Positions 25,083 to 33,914 of a stretch of DNA of 64,000 bases are shown one piece after another. The first letter of the stretch is position 1. Every line of letters begins with the position of its first letter. The position numbers and the translations under genes were made by a program. The notes under the pieces are model-generated. The model made no database searches. It saw only the letters and a list, made by a program, of their open reading frames with translations, and had not been told where the DNA came from. Origin of the DNA: Roseiarcus fermentans (GTDB lineage Bacteria; Pseudomonadota; Alphaproteobacteria; Rhizobiales; Beijerinckiaceae). The DNA lies in NCBI RefSeq assembly GCF_003315135.1, contig NZ_QNRK01000029.1, forward strand, positions 26,372 through 90,371. Reading direction: 5' to 3'.

Positions 25083-27645
25083 TCAGGATCGGGCGGCCGC
25101 CCCCCCGGCCGGGCGCGGGGCGGTTCGGCGTCGCGACCCGCGCCGGGCGGAGGGTTCGGACCGCGGAGCGGGACGCGATTGGCTGGCGCCTGTGCGGCGG
25201 GCGCGACGGTCGCTCCACGTCCATTTCGATTTGACCTTCAACGCCGGCGCGCTGGCGCTGGCGACGGCGGCGAACGGCGCGTTCGGCTTCGTCTATTGGT
25301 GGGCGGCGGCGCGCGACTTCGCGCCCGCGGCGGTCGGTCTCGGCTCGGCCGCCATTTCGCTGATGCTGCTCCTGAGCGTCGCCGCCGACATCGGCTTCGG
25401 CACGCTGCTTCAGGGGGAAATCCCGCGCGACCGGACAATGGCCCCGCATCTCGTCGCCGCGGCGCTGGCGGCGTCGCTGGCGAGCGCGGGCGCCTTCGGC
25501 CTCGCCTATCTCGTGGCGGCGTCCCTGTTCGCGCACGGGCTCGGGGTCGCGCCGGAAGCGTCGGTCTCGACGCGGCTCTTGGTGGTCGTCGGCGTCTGCC
25601 TGCAAACCGTGACCGCCGTGCTCGACGCGGCGCTGATCGGCATGCTGCAAGCCTCGCTTCGCCTCCTGAGGAACCTGCTGTTCTCCGTGGCCAAGCTCGT
25701 CGTCCTGATCGGCTTCGCGGCGATCGCCATCCGCGAGGAGTGGCAGGTCGACGCGATCGTCGGGTCCTGGGCGCTCGGCCAGCTGGTCGCCACCCTCGGC
25801 CTCGTCGGCCTCGCGTTGGCCAGGGGGGTCCGCATCTGGGCCTGGCCGAGGTTCGATCTGTTGTGGCGACTCGGCGGAATCGCGTTCTGGCACTACGTGC
25901 TCAATGTCGCCTCGATCGCGCCGAGCCTGATCCTTCCGCTGATCATCGCGCTCGTGGTGTCGCCGGCGCAGAACGCGGCCTTCTACGCCGCATGGATGCT
26001 GCTCAGTCTGGCGAGCGTCCTCCCCGCCGCGCTCGCCAACGTGCTGTTCACCGTTGGCGCGGGCGATTCGTCGTCGAGGGCCTCGAGCGTCCGCTTCTCG
26101 CTCCTCGTCTCGCTCGGCGTCGGCGCGGTCGCGGCGACCGGGTTCGGGCTGCTGTCGAACGTCCTGCTCGGCCTCCTGAATCCGGTCTATCCCGGTCTCG
26201 TCGGATCGGATCTGCGCTTCCTCGGGCTGAGCGTTCCCCTGCTGGCGGTCAAGGTCCACTACATGACGGTGCAGCGCCTCGACGGAAAGATCCGCCGCGC
26301 CGCGCTGGCGCTCGCGGCCTTCGGCGCGGTCGAGGTTCTGTTCGCCGCGATGGGCGCCAAAATCGACGGACTCTTCGGCGCGACCGCCGGCTGGCTTCTG
26401 GCGATGGGCGTCGAGGCGGCGTGCCTGTCGCCGGCGCTGTGGCGCGCGACCGCGCCGGCGGGGGCGCGCAGGCGCGGCCGGGCGGGCCTCGGGCGAGACG
26501 CGGCGACGATGCAATCGACAAGGGCGGAGGAGGGGCGGGCCATGGCCGCGAATGCGATTCAAGAAGCCGAAGAGGCGGGCGCCGACGGCGAGGCCGACGC
26601 GCCAGCCTCGTTCTCCATCGTCATCTGCGTCCATACGCTCGACCGCTGGCCCGACGTCTGCGACGCCGTCCGGTCGGCGCAGGCGCAGGACCTTCCGGCC
26701 CGGGAGATCGTCGTCGTCGTCGATCACAACCGCGCGCTCTACGAGCGCTGCAGGACGGCGTTCGGCGACGTCGTCGTGGTCGAGAACCGTGGGCAAAAGG
26801 GGCTGTCGGCGGCGCGCAACACCGGCGTGGCCGTCTCGGGCGGCCGGATCGTGGCGTTTCTCGACGATGACGCGGTGGCCGAACCCGGTTGGCTCGCCGC
26901 CATGTCGCCGTGGTTCGACGACGCGCGCGTGTGCGGCGTCGGCTCGGCGGCGCATGCGCGCTGGATCGGCGCGCGTCCGTCCTGGTTCCCGGACGAGTTT
27001 CTCTGGGTCGTCGGCTGCGCCTATCGCGGCCTCGAGGCGGGGGAGGTGCGCAACGGTCTCGGCTGCGCGATGGGCCTGCGCCGATCGATCTTCGAGCGCG
27101 TCGGCGGGTTCGATCCGCGGCTCGGGCGCAACGGGTCGCGGCTGCCGATCAGTTGCGAAGAGACCGAGTTCAGCCTGCGGGCGGCGCGGGCCATTCCCGG
27201 CGCGAAATTCGTCTATGCCCCGGGCGCCGGCGTCGCGCACAAGGTTCCCGCCGAGCGCTTGACCTTCGCCTATTTCGTGCTGCGCTGCTTCGCCGAAGGC
27301 GTGTCCAAGGCCCGGGTCGCAAAGCTCGCGGGCGCGCGGTCGCTGGCGACGGAACGCGGCTACGTCCTCGGCGCCCTCATGGCCGGCGTCGCCCGCGGCG
27401 CCGCCGGCCTGGTCGTCCGGCTGGACGTCCGGGCGGGCGCGCGCGCCGCCGCCATCGTCGCCGGACTCGCCAGCACGGTCTCGGGCTACGCCTGGGAGAC
27501 GCTGGGTTTGCCTGCGGGCCGCTCGCCGCCGCCGCCCGGATCCGGCGACGCCGCTGCGGGGCGAGCGCAATCCGGGCGTCGCGTCGCTGCGCCGGCGGCG
27601 GGCGCCGGACCGTGCGCCAGAAGTCAAAGTTCGGCCACAAGATGA
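25072..27645 (+). CDS. Fusion of a Wzx-like flippase and a family 2 glycosyltransferase
   Basis: A single 857-residue frame with two distinct parts. Residues about 40-455 hold around 12 hydrophobic segments with a pattern of a polysaccharide flippase (MOP superfamily, Wzx-like). Residues about 515-800 are a cytoplasmic GT2 domain: FSIVICVHTLDRWPDVCDAV, an AARNTG nucleotide-binding element, and the metal site VAFLDDDAVAEPGW, followed by GLGCAMGLRRSIFERVGGFD. There is no stop codon between the parts. A strong internal ribosome-binding site (AGGAGGGG) precedes an in-frame ATG at 26542 (residue 491), so a separate GT2 product may also be made. The C-terminal about 60 residues are low-complexity Ala/Gly/Arg. 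Confidence 0.85.
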   Translation: MAVSQDRAAAPPAGRGAVRRRDPRRAEGSDRGAGRDWLAPVRRARRSLHVHFDLTFNAGALALATAANGAFGFVYWWAAARDFAPAAVGLGSAAISLMLLLSVAADIGFGTLLQGEIPRDRTMAPHLVAAALAASLASAGAFGLAYLVAASLFAHGLGVAPEASVSTRLLVVVGVCLQTVTAVLDAALIGMLQASLRLLRNLLFSVAKLVVLIGFAAIAIREEWQVDAIVGSWALGQLVATLGLVGLALARGVRIWAWPRFDLLWRLGGIAFWHYVLNVASIAPSLILPLIIALVVSPAQNAAFYAAWMLLSLASVLPAALANVLFTVGAGDSSSRASSVRFSLLVSLGVGAVAATGFGLLSNVLLGLLNPVYPGLVGSDLRFLGLSVPLLAVKVHYMTVQRLDGKIRRAALALAAFGAVEVLFAAMGAKIDGLFGATAGWLLAMGVEAACLSPALWRATAPAGARRRGRAGLGRDAATMQSTRAEEGRAMAANAIQEAEEAGADGEADAPASFSIVICVHTLDRWPDVCDAVRSAQAQDLPAREIVVVVDHNRALYERCRTAFGDVVVVENRGQKGLSAARNTGVAVSGGRIVAFLDDDAVAEPGWLAAMSPWFDDARVCGVGSAAHARWIGARPSWFPDEFLWVVGCAYRGLEAGEVRNGLGCAMGLRRSIFERVGGFDPRLGRNGSRLPISCEETEFSLRAARAIPGAKFVYAPGAGVAHKVPAERLTFAYFVLRCFAEGVSKARVAKLAGARSLATERGYVLGALMAGVARGAAGLVVRLDVRAGARAAAIVAGLASTVSGYAWETLGLPAGRSPPPPGSGDAAAGRAQSGRRVAAPAAGAGPCARSQSSATR

Positions 27646-27706
27646 GTTTTTACTTAAAATGGCGGGACTTAGCTTCAAGTCAATTCGAGCGATGTTGGAG
27701 CGAAAC

Positions 27707-29044
27707 GTGAAGAACCTGCACACTCTGGCGGCCTGCGTCGCCATCGCCGTCGCGGCTCCCGCCATGGCCTTCGCCGGCCCGCGCTATCCGGGGGCCGACA
27801 GCGGTCCTCCCGGCGACGCGTTCTGCTCGCAGGACGACGCCGAGGCCGCCCTGTTTCGGTCCGGCGACCGGATCACAGTGACCGTGTACGAGCGGATCGA
27901 CCCCGATCCGAACGACCGCCTGCCGTCGGACAGGCGCACGTTTCCCAGTTACCGGCTGCGCGCCGAGGTCAGCGGCGACTTCAGGATCGCCGACGACGGC
28001 TCGATCTCGGTCCCCATCATCGGGCAGCTGACCGCCGCCGGTAAGTCGGTCCAGCAATTGACCGACGCGATCGGCAAGGCGTTCGAGTCGAGCCTGGGAC
28101 ATGTCGGGATGATCTCGATCGCGGTCGCCGAGCATCAGCCGATCTATGTCGACGGCGTCGTCAAGAGCCCCGGCGCCTACAAGTACACCTCCGGACTGAC
28201 GGTCGCGCACGCGCTCAGCCTCGCCGGCGGATTCGAGGACATCAAGCTCGAATCGCACCAGATTCTGGTGCAGACGATGCAGGAGCTGGGCACTGGCGAG
28301 CAGGCGAAGCAGACGCTCGAGCGTCTGCTCGCGCGCCAGGCGGTGCTGCTGGCCGAGTACGAGGGGTCTCCCGCGTCCGTGCCCCAGTCCCTGGTCGATC
28401 TGGCCGGCGAAACCCGAGCCAAGGCGCTGATCGCCGCCCAGGTGAGCGAGCGGAACTCGGTGGTCGAGGCGAACGACATTCAGGAGCAGGGCCAGACCCG
28501 CATGGTCGACAGCGCCCGGCAGGCGCTCGAACTGAGGCAGAGCCAGATCAAGTACGTTGAACAGGCGATCGAGCAGCGCACGGCGCGGATGGACACGTTG
28601 AAGTCGATGGTCTCCAAGGGGCTCTTGTCCGGACCGTTGTACCAGGACGCGCAAGCCCAGTACCTGGACAACCTGTCGAAGAGGGAGGACGTCACGCTCG
28701 GCATCCAGCAGACGCAGCAGCAACTGGTCGACGCGCAGGCGAACCTGGTCAGGCTGAAACTCGAGGCGAGGCACGCGCTGCAACACGAGATCGCCGATTT
28801 GGAACTGCAAATCGCAAATCAGTGGATCGTCTATCGATCGCATCTGACGACCATGAACATCCTCAACGCAGATCCCGACGCGTCGCCGGGGGCCGCTCCG
28901 CTCGCCTACGAGATCGTGCGCCGGGTCGGCAGTTCCGCGGCGACGTACCGGGTCAAGCCCTCCTGCCTCCTGCAGCCGGGCGATCTCATCAAGGTGTTCT
29001 TGCCGATCGGGAAAGAACCGAACGACACGGTCAGTGAGAAATAG
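27707..29044 (+). CDS. OPX-type polysaccharide export protein (Poly_export/SLBB)
   Basis: Outer-membrane or periplasmic polysaccharide export protein of about 445 residues. The GTG at 27707 was chosen because GGAG sits seven bases upstream and it gives a clean signal peptide (MKNLHTLAACVAIAVAAPAM, cleavage after AFA). No lipobox cysteine follows, unlike Wza. The Poly_export domain covers about residues 40-140 (RSGDRITVTVYERIDP, then GDFRIADDGSISVPIIGQLT), followed by an SLBB-like segment with YVDGVVKSPGAYKYTSGLTV. The middle is a long coiled coil (about 210-370) and a final SLBB-like piece ends PSCLLQPGDLIKVFLP. It would carry the polymer made by the upstream operon to the cell surface. Confidence 0.87.
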   Translation: MKNLHTLAACVAIAVAAPAMAFAGPRYPGADSGPPGDAFCSQDDAEAALFRSGDRITVTVYERIDPDPNDRLPSDRRTFPSYRLRAEVSGDFRIADDGSISVPIIGQLTAAGKSVQQLTDAIGKAFESSLGHVGMISIAVAEHQPIYVDGVVKSPGAYKYTSGLTVAHALSLAGGFEDIKLESHQILVQTMQELGTGEQAKQTLERLLARQAVLLAEYEGSPASVPQSLVDLAGETRAKALIAAQVSERNSVVEANDIQEQGQTRMVDSARQALELRQSQIKYVEQAIEQRTARMDTLKSMVSKGLLSGPLYQDAQAQYLDNLSKREDVTLGIQQTQQQLVDAQANLVRLKLEARHALQHEIADLELQIANQWIVYRSHLTTMNILNADPDASPGAAPLAYEIVRRVGSSAATYRVKPSCLLQPGDLIKVFLPIGKEPNDTVSEK

Positions 29045-29155
29045 CCGGAGCGGAACGCGCCGGCGCAGCCTGCCGGGCGCCGTCTCGCGGCGTGAAGGAA
29101 ATTATCAAGATCAGGATGGAGTGATGGCGCTTTATAAAGATCCGGGAGAGCGGTC

Positions 29156-29890
29156 ATGTTCGAGCGATCGGTGAAAACGCTGAATCAAATGGCGCCTGTG
29201 TTCCAGAGACTGAACATCGATGTCCCAATCAAGCGATCCTTTGAATTCGCCTTCTGGTCCAAGGAGTGGTTGCGGCGAAAGTTCGCCGCGCCCGGGGAAC
29301 CCTTCCTCGGGGTGTACGAGCCGTGCTTCACCGCCCTGGTTGACCTCCGTCTCGAGGATTTCGCGGGCAAGCGCATTCTCGACGTCGGGTGCGGTCCCCA
29401 GGGCACACTCGAGTGGGCCGACATGGCCGCCGAGCGGATCGGTCTCGATCCGCTCGTGGACCAGTACCGGCTCCTCGGGATCGATTCCCACAAAACGAAA
29501 TACGTGAAGGCGCCCTCCGAGCACATTCCGTTTCGCGACGGCTATTTCGACATCGTGTCGTGCTTCAACGCGCTCGACCACGTCGACGACGTCGACGAGA
29601 CGATCGGCGAGATCAAGCGGGTTCTGGCGCCGGGCGGACTTCTTCTGCTGGGCGTCGACGTCAATCATAGTCCGACCATGGCCGAGCCGGTCACCCTTCG
29701 CTGGGACATCGTGGACAAGTTCAAGCCCGAGTTGGCGCCTGTTTTCCTGCGGCGCTGCAAGAAGACCTCGAGCTACGTCGATCTCCTGAAACCGGACACC
29801 GACTTCGACGAGCAAACGTGCGGCGATCAGCCGGGCGTCCTGATCGTCAAGTTCAAGAAATCGACCAATCCGGCCGCGCCGCCGAACTGA
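29156..29890 (+). CDS. SAM-dependent methyltransferase (class I)
   Basis: A 244-residue cytoplasmic enzyme. Motif I is RILDVGCGPQGTLEWAD near residues 73-89; the acidic loop is RIGLDPLVDQY; the post-I motif FDIVSCFNALDHVDDVDETI and the LAPGGLLLLGVD strand follow. It resembles methyltransferase domain family 11. As the last gene of the plus-strand operon it probably methylates a sugar or a lipid-linked intermediate; the acceptor cannot be read. It is followed by a double hairpin terminator shared with the convergent GH16 gene. Confidence 0.85.
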   Translation: MFERSVKTLNQMAPVFQRLNIDVPIKRSFEFAFWSKEWLRRKFAAPGEPFLGVYEPCFTALVDLRLEDFAGKRILDVGCGPQGTLEWADMAAERIGLDPLVDQYRLLGIDSHKTKYVKAPSEHIPFRDGYFDIVSCFNALDHVDDVDETIGEIKRVLAPGGLLLLGVDVNHSPTMAEPVTLRWDIVDKFKPELAPVFLRRCKKTSSYVDLLKPDTDFDEQTCGDQPGVLIVKFKKSTNPAAPPN

Positions 29891-29912
29891 CGCAGCGGAA
29901 GGCGACAATGGC

Positions 29913-29979
29913 GAGCGCGGGGACGCAATCGCGGCCCCGCGCTCCTGTTCTGGCGCCCGTCGGACAGACGGGCGCCTTT
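29913..29979. terminator. Two consecutive hairpins between convergent genes
   Basis: Between the methyltransferase stop and the GH16 stop lie two perfect 10-base-pair inverted repeats: GAGCGCGGGG (29913-29922) with CCCCGCGCTC (29935-29944), and GGCGCCCGTC (29952-29961) with GACGGGCGCC (29967-29976), the second with a five-base loop and followed by TTTG. Together they look like a bidirectional intrinsic terminator, although the T-tract is short. Confidence 0.75.
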
Positions 29980-29990
29980 GTAAGCCGGGC

Positions 29991-31511
29991 TCAGTGAAGC
30001 GCGGGCCTTCCGTCGAAGGCGGCGAGGTTCTGACCCAGGGGCGCATGCACGCCGACCTGAGGCTCGCTCGCGAACCCTGCGCCAAACCCGCCCGTGATCG
30101 CCGCGGCCAGATCGCTGTGGGCGACCTGGATTCCGCCGGCGCCGGCCGAAGCGCCGATCGACGGGGCGTGAAGGAGCTTGGCCACGACGTCCGAGGCCTG
30201 TCCCGTCGCCGCCGATGTCGCCGCCGGCGGATCGAGCACGGTCATGGTCTGGGAAGCGGTGTAGTTATAGGTTCCCGCGACCTCGTCACGCGCCTGAACC
30301 GTGAGCGTCGCCGTCGGCTTGCCGCTGCCGGTGTAGTTCGACGTCAGCGTCAGACCGCTGTTGGCCTGCGCCTGCGACAGGACGATCCAGCTGCCCGAAA
30401 AGGTCTTGTGATCGGCGGCGTCGGAGATCGTTTCGTAGCTCGGCAGACCCTTGATCAGCACCTGGGTCGAGGTCGAGGTCGACGGCGCCGTGACGCTGAC
30501 GCCCAGTCCGACCTTGCCGCCGCCTTCCGTGACCTGCAGCGCCTTGTTGGCGATCGACAGCGTCAGTGGGCCGGAGGTCGACCCGCCGCCGGTGGACCCG
30601 CCGCCGGTCGATCCGCCGCCAGTGGACCCGCCGCCAGTGGACCCGCCGCCGGTCGACCCGCTGCTGGTCGCCGTAACGTTCGCGCCCTTGATGGTGTCGC
30701 CGCTGCCGGGCGCCTGATAGACCTGGACGTCGTTGACCAGCATCGGCATCGACTGGGGCGAGGAACTGTCCAGAGACGTATGCCAGCCGGCGGTGCTGGA
30801 GTTCGCGACCTGGTTGCTCATGATCAGTTCCATGGGCTCGTTCGGGATCGTGGCCTGCGCGCTGGTGACTTCCGCGATTTCCTTCCCGTTGAGATACCAG
30901 GTGATCGACTTGCCCGGAATCCAGTCGATCCCGTAGGTGTTGTAGCCCGCCGTTAGATCGACGCCGGTATTGACCTGGCCGCCGACGGTGCCGCCCGACG
31001 TGTGGAGATGATAGGCGAGAACGTCGTTGGCGTTGCCGGAGCCGGAGTATCCGCCCTCCTGCATGTCGATCTCGAAGTTGTCGCCCGACGAGCCGGCGCC
31101 CGAGCCCGGCAAGAGCCACAGGCTGGGCCATTGCCCGTCGCCGCCCGGCTCCTTCATGCTGATCTGCACGTAACCGCCGTCGATCTCCATCTTGCCGTAG
31201 GTCGACACCGCGCCGGCGCTGATCGGAAAGGTCTGGTTCGCGCCGTCGTTGACGCCGGCGACGCTCTTCTGCACGGCGTTCAGGGTCAGGCCGTTGTTGA
31301 CGCCCACCTCGGCCGGGGTGTCGTAGTCGGCGTCGTAGGGGCCGCCGACGCCGCTCCCGTTCGCGCTCTTGTTCCAGGGGTAGCCCTGGGCGGCGTTGCT
31401 CGTGATGTAGGTATTCCAGTCGGCGGTGTTCAGGCTCGAGCCGCTGAAGCTGTCGTTGAAGACCAAGTCATTGGCGGTGAAGCCGGACGGCGCTGACAGT
31501 GTGACAGACAT
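29991..31511 (-). CDS. Secreted GH16 beta-glycanase with GGGST linker
   Basis: A 506-residue glycoside hydrolase of family 16 (endo-acting on beta-glucan or an exopolysaccharide). The catalytic box is EIDMQE at residues 147-152 (nucleophile Glu147, Asp149, acid/base Glu152), preceded by WPSLWLLPGSG. Residues 1-275 are the GH16 jelly roll; 288-312 are five GGGST repeats; 315-440 form a beta-rich domain shared with its paralogue. There is no N-terminal signal peptide, as in rhizobial ExsH and PlyA, which leave by type I secretion; secretion by that route is inferred. The promoter region carries phased TGTAAAC repeats. It may trim the polymer of either neighbouring cluster. Confidence 0.88.
   Translation of the reverse strand: MSVTLSAPSGFTANDLVFNDSFSGSSLNTADWNTYITSNAAQGYPWNKSANGSGVGGPYDADYDTPAEVGVNNGLTLNAVQKSVAGVNDGANQTFPISAGAVSTYGKMEIDGGYVQISMKEPGGDGQWPSLWLLPGSGAGSSGDNFEIDMQEGGYSGSGNANDVLAYHLHTSGGTVGGQVNTGVDLTAGYNTYGIDWIPGKSITWYLNGKEIAEVTSAQATIPNEPMELIMSNQVANSSTAGWHTSLDSSSPQSMPMLVNDVQVYQAPGSGDTIKGANVTATSSGSTGGGSTGGGSTGGGSTGGGSTGGGSTSGPLTLSIANKALQVTEGGGKVGLGVSVTAPSTSTSTQVLIKGLPSYETISDAADHKTFSGSWIVLSQAQANSGLTLTSNYTGSGKPTATLTVQARDEVAGTYNYTASQTMTVLDPPAATSAATGQASDVVAKLLHAPSIGASAGAGGIQVAHSDLAAAITGGFGAGFASEPQVGVHAPLGQNLAAFDGRPALH
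30576..30650 (-). repeat. Five 15-base repeats encoding a GGGST linker
   Basis: Five consecutive 15-base units, close in sequence, each encode Gly-Gly-Gly-Ser-Thr at residues 288-312 of the first GH16 protein. They form a flexible linker between the catalytic and C-terminal domains. The second GH16 paralogue has no such repeats at the matching place, so this is a local expansion. Confidence 0.85.
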
Positions 31512-32290
31512 AGAACTATTCCAATCATATACAGGCCGCGATAGCGGCGCTGGACCATGGGACGGGTAAGCTTATGGCCATATAGAACCTATCGATCCGA
31601 ATAATCGATATTTATTTGGCGATCATAAGCGAGTAGAGATATGGGTACTGATAGATATGTGATCTTCGCCATCTCTCCTTTCGTATTACCGCTGGCCCCT
31701 CTTAGATCAAATCTCATCAGTAACGTCTATGTGGCATTTTGGCGCGGTCTATATTGATAGTTTACACAAATGTAAACAATAACTAAACAAGTGTAAACAG
31801 GAATTATACGACTGTAAACTTTTGACGGTAGGAATCGATTTCTCGCCATTATTCTCATTTGTGCGGCGCCAGACAGCAAGGATGGCCAAAGCGAATCCTG
31901 CCCCGCCGCCCGCGGCGCCTCCGTGACAATCCGAATCTCGGAGTCTGCGCAGCCGGCCGCGCGCGGGGGACAAGCGCGCGACGTCGGCTCTCGACGGGAC
32001 ATGGGGATTGCGCTGAAGGCGCGGGGGATTCGGCGGGCGGCGAGCCTGGGCTCGAGCCGCGCGCAATCGCCTCCCGTCGCCTCTTCGGCCCACGGGCGAC
32101 GTCAGGCGGCGACGGGCGCGGACCGCCTCGATCGTTCCGCGCCGGACGAGATCAGATGGCGCCGGCGCAGCCGGATAGGTCGGCGACTGCGCTCCGGTCG
32201 CGCGGGGGAGGGGAGGCCCTCAGAGTCCGGCCGACGGTCGGGACGCTTCGCGACCCGCCGTCCCGCCGGCGTTCGACCTTCCCGTCGGCG
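31512..32290. promoter_or_regulatory. Long upstream region of the first GH16 gene; no gene seen
   Basis: This 779-base gap lies between the two tandem GH16 genes. About 31512-31860 is strongly A/T-rich and holds the phased heptamer repeats described separately. About 31860-32290 is G/C-rich; several frames are open there, but their translations are Arg/Pro/Ala-rich without recognisable features, so I call no gene. An 11-base leader ATTCCAATCAT at 31518-31528 recurs upstream of the second GH16 gene at 33775-33785. Confidence 0.6.
31760..31819. promoter_or_regulatory. Phased TGTAAAC operator-like repeats
   Basis: TGTAAAC occurs at 31771-31777, 31792-31798 and 31813-31819, exactly 21 bases apart, which is two DNA helical turns. 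An inverted copy GTTTACA at 31760-31766 forms a palindrome with the first (four-base spacer). The array lies about 250-310 bases upstream of the GH16 start on the minus strand. Sites all on one face of the helix suggest cooperative binding of a regulator; the two LuxR-type proteins nearby are candidates. The binding protein is not known. Confidence 0.6.
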
Positions 32291-33739
32291 TTATCCGCGC
32301 GGCGCGACCAGCGCCACGCTTTCCGGACCGCCGTCGAAAGCCCTGGGCGCGCCCGTGTAGGTGGTTGCTGCGTCGACAGGGCTCGTCAGCGCCGCCGCCA
32401 GACGAGAACCCGGATCGAGGGCGACCGCGAGCGAGGCGCGGCTCGAGGCCGCGCTCTCCCCGCCGGTCGACGGGGGCGCGATCAGCTTGGCCAGCGCGTC
32501 CGCGCTCGGCGCGGGCTTCGATGCCGGAGGGTCGACGACGATCAGAGTCTGCGTCGCCGACCGGGACTGCACGCCCGCAATCGTATCCGTCGCGTAAATC
32601 GTCAGCAGCGCCGTTGGCTTCGCGTCGCCCCGATAAGACGATGTGAGCGTCAGGCCGCTGTCGACCTGCGCCTTGGTGAGGGTGATCTTGTCGCCGGCGA
32701 ATGTCTTGTGATCGAGCGCGTCCGTGACCGTCTCGTAGGCCGGCAGTCCCTCGATCGTGACCAGGGTCGAGGTCGAGGCCGCCGGGGCCGTGACGGAAAT
32801 GCCGAGAGCGACCGTTCCGCCGCCCTCCGTGACCGAGAGCGTCCTGTCGGCGACGGCGACGGTCGGAGGGACGGGCGCGAGCGACGCCGTCCTGGAGCCG
32901 CCGACGTTGGCCCCGAGGATCGAGCGCGCGGCGCCCGGCGCCTGATACAGTTGCACGTCTGCGATGTCCATTTGCATGGATGCGGGCGTGGAGCCGTCCA
33001 GAACCGTGTGCCATGCCGAGGCCGCAGAATCCGCCACCTGATTGGCCATCACCAGTTCCATCGGCTCGTCCGGAATCGGCGCCTCGGCGCTGGTTATCTC
33101 CGCGATCGCCTGCCCGTTCAGGTACCAGGTGATTGATTGTCCCGGTATCCAGTTGATGGCGTAGGTGTTGTAACCCTGCGTGAGATCGACCCCGGTGTTG
33201 ACCTGACCGCCGTAGACATGGTCGGGCGTGTGGATGTGATAGGCGAACACCTGGTTCGGATCGCCGGAGCCGGTCATGCCGCCTTCCTGAATGTCGATTT
33301 CCTCGTCGTCGCCTGAGCGCGCGCCTGAGCCGGGCAGCAGCATCAGGGTCGGCCAGGCGCCGTCGCCGGCCGGCGCTTTCATGCTGATTTGCAGGTAGCC
33401 GCCGTCGAACTCCATCTTTCCATAGGACGAAACCACTCCGGCCGTCACCGGAAACGTCACCCAGCGCAAATTGTCGACCCCGGCGACGCTCTGTCGCTCC
33501 GCGTTCAGCGTCAGGCCGTTGTCAGTCCAGACTTCCTGCGGCAGATCGTAGTCGGCGTCGTAGACGCTGCCGATTCCGCTGCCTCCGCTGCCGTTGGCGT
33601 TCCACGGCGTGCCGCCGGCGCGGGCGCTGGTGATGTAGGGGAGCCAGGAATTGGCGCTGAGCGATGTGCCGCTGAAGTTGTCGTTGAAGACCAGGTCGCC
33701 GGCCTTGTATCCGTACGGCGCAGAAAGCGTTACCGACAT
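32291..33739 (-). CDS. Secreted GH16 beta-glycanase (paralogue)
   Basis: A GH16 protein of 482 residues from the ATG at 33739, which has GGGAG seven bases upstream and gives an N-terminus (MSVTLSAPYGY) matching its neighbour. The catalytic box is EIDIQE, preceded by WPTLMLLPGSGARSGDD. The domain order is the same as in the first GH16 protein but without the GGGST linker. The C-terminal beta domain retains VTEGGGTVALGISVTAP and GLPAYETVTDA. No Sec signal is present. The two genes are a tandem duplication that includes a short leader. It may cut a second polymer, or the same polymer under different control. Confidence 0.87.
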   Translation of the reverse strand: MSVTLSAPYGYKAGDLVFNDNFSGTSLSANSWLPYITSARAGGTPWNANGSGGSGIGSVYDADYDLPQEVWTDNGLTLNAERQSVAGVDNLRWVTFPVTAGVVSSYGKMEFDGGYLQISMKAPAGDGAWPTLMLLPGSGARSGDDEEIDIQEGGMTGSGDPNQVFAYHIHTPDHVYGGQVNTGVDLTQGYNTYAINWIPGQSITWYLNGQAIAEITSAEAPIPDEPMELVMANQVADSAASAWHTVLDGSTPASMQMDIADVQLYQAPGAARSILGANVGGSRTASLAPVPPTVAVADRTLSVTEGGGTVALGISVTAPAASTSTLVTIEGLPAYETVTDALDHKTFAGDKITLTKAQVDSGLTLTSSYRGDAKPTALLTIYATDTIAGVQSRSATQTLIVVDPPASKPAPSADALAKLIAPPSTGGESAASSRASLAVALDPGSRLAAALTSPVDAATTYTGAPRAFDGGPESVALVAPRG

Positions 33740-33914
33740 TGTCAATCTCCCGACAGAGCTGAGACCAGGATAAAATTCCAATCATCGACAGCGATGCGTA
33801 AGCAAGACGGGCGACTCTAACGGCGCCCGCAGCGCTCGCGTCGTAACGACACAGATGTATTTTGATTTGAGGCGTTGTTGTGGCGATCGCTCTACGACTA
33901 TTGGCCTTATTGTT

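Noticed and set aside
24940..27765. A 941-residue minus-strand frame
   Set aside because: It is antisense to the flippase-GT2 fusion and shows only low-complexity Arg/Asp-rich sequence.
31760..31819. CRISPR-like array
   Set aside because: The repeats are only seven bases long with 14-base spacing and no cas genes are present; they fit operator sites.
31727..32093. Short minus-strand frames between the GH16 genes
   Set aside because: They run through the A/T-rich promoter and the TGTAAAC array, have no ribosome-binding site and no recognisable features.
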